Source of the DNA: Antedon bifida
Taxonomy: Eukaryota; Echinodermata; Crinoidea; Comatulida; Antedonidae
NCBI GenBank assembly: GCA_963402885.1
Contig: OY727095.1
Span: 8,933,001-8,997,000 of the forward strand
Reading direction: 5' to 3'
DNA length: 64,000 nucleotides
In this document: one piece after another, positions 60,901 to 64,000 of the stretch
How positions within the stretch are numbered: position 1 is the first letter of the stretch
Layout of the letters: the number at the start of each line of letters is the position of its first letter
The notes under the pieces: generated by a model
The model's database searches: none
What the model was told of the DNA's origin: nothing
Seen by the model: the letters and a program-made list of their open reading frames with translations, nothing else
Program-made: the position numbers and the translations under genes

Positions 60901-62711
60901 ATCACAATGATATTCTTTATACAATCAGCATGATGAAAGTTGATAATAAATCTTTTATTATTTTTATTAATACAGATAATACCAATTGAATCCAGTATGG
61001 CTGAAAATCGGCCAAAATACCCATCTTTCCTGCACGGATCCCTGATGCTTTTGTTTGTAATGTTAGGCTCACTTGGTGTTCTCGGATACCTGAAGTATGG
61101 AGATGATGTTGAACAGATCCTTATTCAGAATCTCCCAGCAAACACAGTGTTTTCCTACATTGCGAATGTGACAATATGTATTGGTGTGGCGTTTACTTAT
61201 CCTCTTACGGTCTATCCAATTATTGAAATTCTAGAAAATATCCTGTTTACTGAAGGTATGGTTATAGAAAGGTATTCAAGTTGTTAGTGATTAGTATATT
61301 GCCCTGTGTTACATCCCCACTGTTACACCCTTGCTCGACGATGCGTGGCATTAAATGTCACGTGTTGCCATGGATTAGCACACATTTACATATGTAAGAG
61401 ACTTCATATTGTATGTACTGTAGTACTAACTCTCATTGTCTCGCACTTCAGATGAGAAATAAAGTTGTAGGTCCTGTAAACATACAATGGACATACCTGT
61501 ATGCTGATAAAGAAATTGGTACACTATTTGAAATGGGGCCCTCTGGGAGACCAGTCTTTGACTGAAGAGGTCGCCCAGTATAAAAAACAAAATTTAAAAA
61601 AAGCATAAAAATGAGCAAGGGATTGTCTTATGATGTACCGATAATGTTTTTAGACTTGGTCCTCTGGGAGAACAGTCTCATACTGATGAGGTCACCCAGT
61701 TCAATGAAGAAAGAATCAAAGAAATCATTATTAATTATAACATGGTTATCTTTCTTTTCATGTTTTTTTAGGTAGAATATTCGGACCTAATGTAACAAAG
61801 TTACTTGTCAATATCAAAAATGATAATGAGCGTGCTCCATTGTTGTCATCAAACAGTTTTTCAGCCGAGGATATTGATGTTTCAGATTTAATACCTGTAG
61901 CAAAAACCGTTCCAGATTCAGTGAGTACCATTACTAACTATACCTACCATTCAACATCAAATACATGTTGCTAATAATGGTTGGTGGCTTGTTTTATTTT
62001 TGTGTTTTGCCTTTGTATTTTTAATTTCGTTTGTTTGTCTGTATACTGGGCCCCTGGGAGAGCAGTACTTGAATGAAGAGGACCCCCAGTATAGAGAAGA
62101 AATACAAAATAGGGGATTTTGAAACACATGTTTTCTTTACTTTACTTTATTGCCAACAAAAACAACATAAACATAAACAATCTTCATTGACAAAAGATAA
62201 TAAGCAATCAGAAAAATCCTAGAATTGTGAATTGAACCAAGAAACTTGGAATTGATAAGCAAGAATGTCAACCACCAATCCACTGTGCCACTACTAATCT
62301 CATCTGTTTTTATACAGGGAAATTTAACAACAGGACACTGAGCTCGCCTTGCCAAGATAGGAACTCGTAACAGTCCTTTGATCTTATGTCTGGCTGCGAC
62401 AAATACCAACAGTACTGTACTATGTACATATACTCCGCGATATACAGTGTCTGTTAGGGGGCGTGGAACTGATCGTGTCGCAGACACAGATAAACACTTT
62501 GATCTCCAGAACTCAGCTTCCTGTTGTTAGATTGCCTTGTTTTAAATATCTTCAAATAACAGTCAACAGAAATTTGTCTAAAATATGTCTTGCTTTTTAT
62601 TATAGGTTGCTACATGGAAGAGGAATGTTGTTAGGATTTCTATGGTATTAATACAGACTGGGTTTGCAATTATTTTCAAAGATCAGTTTATTTATATTAA
62701 TGCAATTAATG
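57935..62711 (+). CDS. SLC36/AVT-type amino-acid transporter, 5' seven exons (3' end beyond the window)
   Basis: Exons 57935-57963, 58573-58678, 59444-60017, 60400-60494, 60976-61255, 61772-61920 and 62606-62711 join in frame to 446 residues, ending in phase 1. Membrane segments: NVFKAFIGTNYLALAFAFLQ; LGLIGLLVITIITDHCCQ; LYLVNFALFFTQFFFCIAY; FPILVLFPLPLFLLFVLL; ISVVANVSIFLGYGVVLTS; VFFGAVSCMYEGIG; LMLLFVMLGSLGVLGYL; YIANVTICIGVAFTYPLTVY; and the start of a further one in exon 7. The family (Aa_trans) has about 11 segments, so two are missing beyond 64000. The loop after segment 3 carries the sequons NQT and NNT. Exon 6 has E-R-A-P-L-L, a lysosomal sorting-type motif. It probably moves amino acids with protons across lysosomal or plasma membranes. 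Substrate and subgroup are not determined. Confidence 0.85.
58981..59326. repeat. MITE-like element, TTAAAGATGTATTGTCCCCC family (diverged)
   Basis: Left end TTAAATTGAAACTTTATATTGTCCACC, interior GTTGAATATGCCATTTTAAT, right end TTTTACATCTTTAA. It lies in intron 2 of the transporter gene. Confidence 0.7.
60640..60765. repeat. TATACTGTGTACAGTA repeat
   Basis: Recurring ATATATACACTGTGTACAGT and related palindromic words, probably an imperfect minisatellite. It lies in intron 4 of the transporter gene. Confidence 0.75.
61534..62110 (+). mobile_element. Three SINE 3' ends
   Basis: GGCCCTCTGGGAGACCAGTC...GTCGCCCAGTATAAAAAAC occurs at 61534-61585. Versions of it recur at 61655-61705 and 62041-62100. 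They match the 3' part of the SINE at 33575-33870 in opposite orientation. The tRNA heads are absent, so these are 5'-truncated copies. Confidence 0.65.
62130..62310 (-). mobile_element. tRNA-derived SINE
   Basis: On the minus strand, a GTGGCACAGTGGATTGGTGG head, the box-B-like TTGGTTCAATTCAC, a short body and an AATAAAGTAAAGTAAAG tail. It lies in intron 6 of the transporter gene. Confidence 0.75.
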
Positions 62712-62719
62712 GTAAGTAT

Positions 62720-63190
62720 GCTGCTAACAAACTAACAAACCAATCAAACCAATGAGGAACAGCAAGCAATTTAGCAAACCAATCAACAAACCGCCAACAA
62801 ACTAACAGTACACACCAATCATTTAATCAACAAACAGCCAACAAAGAAACACATTAACAGTACAGACCAAACAATTAATCAACAAACAGCCAACAAAGAA
62901 ACAGATTAACAAACCAATCAACAAACTGCAAACAAAGAAACAAATTAACAAACCAGTCAACAGCCTGTAAACAACTAACAAACAAATTAACACACCAATC
63001 AAAAAAACTGTAAGCAACAAATTAACAAACCAATCAACAGCCTGTAAACAACTAACAAACAAATTAACACACCAATCAAAAAAACTGTAAGCAACAAATT
63101 AACAAACCAATCAACAGACTGTAAACAACCAATCAACAAATTAACAAACCAATCAACAATAAGCCAACTAAACACCAACAAACTTCTTGT
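62720..63190. repeat. Minisatellite AACAAACCAATCAACA...
   Basis: Tandem units of about 20 bp (AACAAACCAATCAACAAACT type) form a higher-order block of about 90 bp. The segment containing CAGCCTGTAAACAACTAACA is duplicated almost exactly. Long minus-strand open frames across it are repeat artefacts. It starts a few bases after the exon 7 donor of the transporter. Confidence 0.9.
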
Positions 63191-63360
63191 ACCAACCTGC
63201 AAAACAACAAACATTATATTATTATAAGTTTTGATAATTACAGATTAGCAATAGGGATGTTATGTTGTAATGTAGTTTAATTGTCCTGTCGCTTTGGCTA
63301 TTTTTTTTACCATGAATTCTATGCTTTTTCTGCTGTTGCAGTGTCATTGAGAAATTCATA

Positions 63361-63372
63361 CCCCCCCCCCCC
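63361..63372. repeat. C homopolymer
   Basis: Twelve or so consecutive C bases in otherwise AT-rich sequence. Its length may be unreliable in the assembly. Confidence 0.9.
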
Positions 63373-63535
63373 ATATAGTGGTAAACCCTGGTTGAAAATT
63401 CCAAGCGAAAAAACACATAAAAGTGGCCAACAATTATGCATTTATTCTTACTAAACTTTACAACATTGGGTGAGACATAGACATAGGATGTTGCTGATGT
63501 TTTCAGATAGGGTAGTGTAAATTCGTTTTCCTCTG

Positions 63536-63628
63536 AAGCGTAATTCCCACTAGAACACAACGCAGTGACGTATTGACGCAAAGATTCGTAGGTTGCGTTA
63601 CGTTGCATCGCTAGTGGGAACCAAGCTT
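63536..63628. repeat. Short GGTTCCCACTAG element
   Basis: Termini AAGCGTAATTCCCACTAG and CTAGTGGGAACCAAGCTT only 93 bp apart, so most of the interior is deleted. No transporter exon was identified between here and the window end. Confidence 0.85.
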
Positions 63629-64000
63629 TATTATTAACAATAGAAAATTATAAAAGACAATTTTCAACAATTGTTTTGTTTATTTTTTTCAAACAATGAT
63701 ATAGGTATCTATTTACTTAAAACTTAAAGCATCAAGCTATTGTTGATTCTTCTCCCTTAAGGTTCGTTTAGTGTCTAAATAGATACCGGTAAGTGGGGTA
63801 TAAAGTATGCACTTGTATCCGTTTCTTGTTTAGGTACTCTAAACAAATATTTTGCTAGAGATCTAACATGGAAAATAGTTTAAATGTGTTCCCTTTGACC
63901 CATTTGTAAAGGTGTTCAGTTCTATTGAATAAAAAGTAAAAGTAGTTTTATTCACCAACCAAGTTGGTTTCCTCTAAAAAAAAATAGTTTATTTTACCAT

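Noticed and set aside
62823..63214. Minus-strand Leu/Val/Cys-rich open frames resembling membrane proteins
   Set aside because: They are translations of the CAATCAACAAAC minisatellite.

Overview
The window is AT-rich animal nuclear DNA: spliced genes, long introns, tRNA-derived SINEs, non-LTR retrotransposon tails and many short inverted-repeat (MITE-like) elements. The gene content fits a marine invertebrate deuterostome. An echinoderm is my best guess, but the sequence alone does not settle it. No bacterial, viral or organellar sequence was recognised.

Layout. (1) 1-7.7 kb: mostly non-coding, with a 19-bp minisatellite at 6.67-6.97 kb. (2) 7.75-15.06 kb, plus strand: a five-exon gene for a 206-residue secreted, cysteine-free protein. 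Its four predicted helices, 1-0-0-0 intron phases, signal peptide and ATTTA-rich 3' region look like a long-chain helical cytokine of the IL-6/CNTF/CLCF1 type. This is the most notable item. (3) 15-21.3 kb: repeats and two orphan candidate exons, possibly CUB-like. (4) 40.5-21.3 kb, minus strand: a 24-exon gene whose exons join in one uninterrupted frame (1638 residues). It encodes a signal peptide, mucin-like repeats, a long beta-rich region, a C-type lectin domain, a complete discoidin (F5/8 type C) domain, a kringle and a cysteine-containing C-terminal module. (5) 37.8-42.3 kb: a dense cluster of one inverted-repeat element family. (6) 57.0-45.2 kb, minus strand: the complete 19-exon orthologue of the ribosome-biogenesis factor NOP14 (855 residues). 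(7) 57.9 kb to the right edge, plus strand: the first seven exons of an SLC36/AVT-type amino-acid transporter, head-to-head with NOP14 and cut off by the window end.

Function. NOP14 and the transporter are housekeeping genes that probably share a promoter. The putative cytokine and the lectin/discoidin/kringle protein are both secreted and could act in immunity or tissue interactions, but nothing here shows that they work together. All exon joins are my own reading of splice signals and frame. They have not been tested against transcripts or databases.
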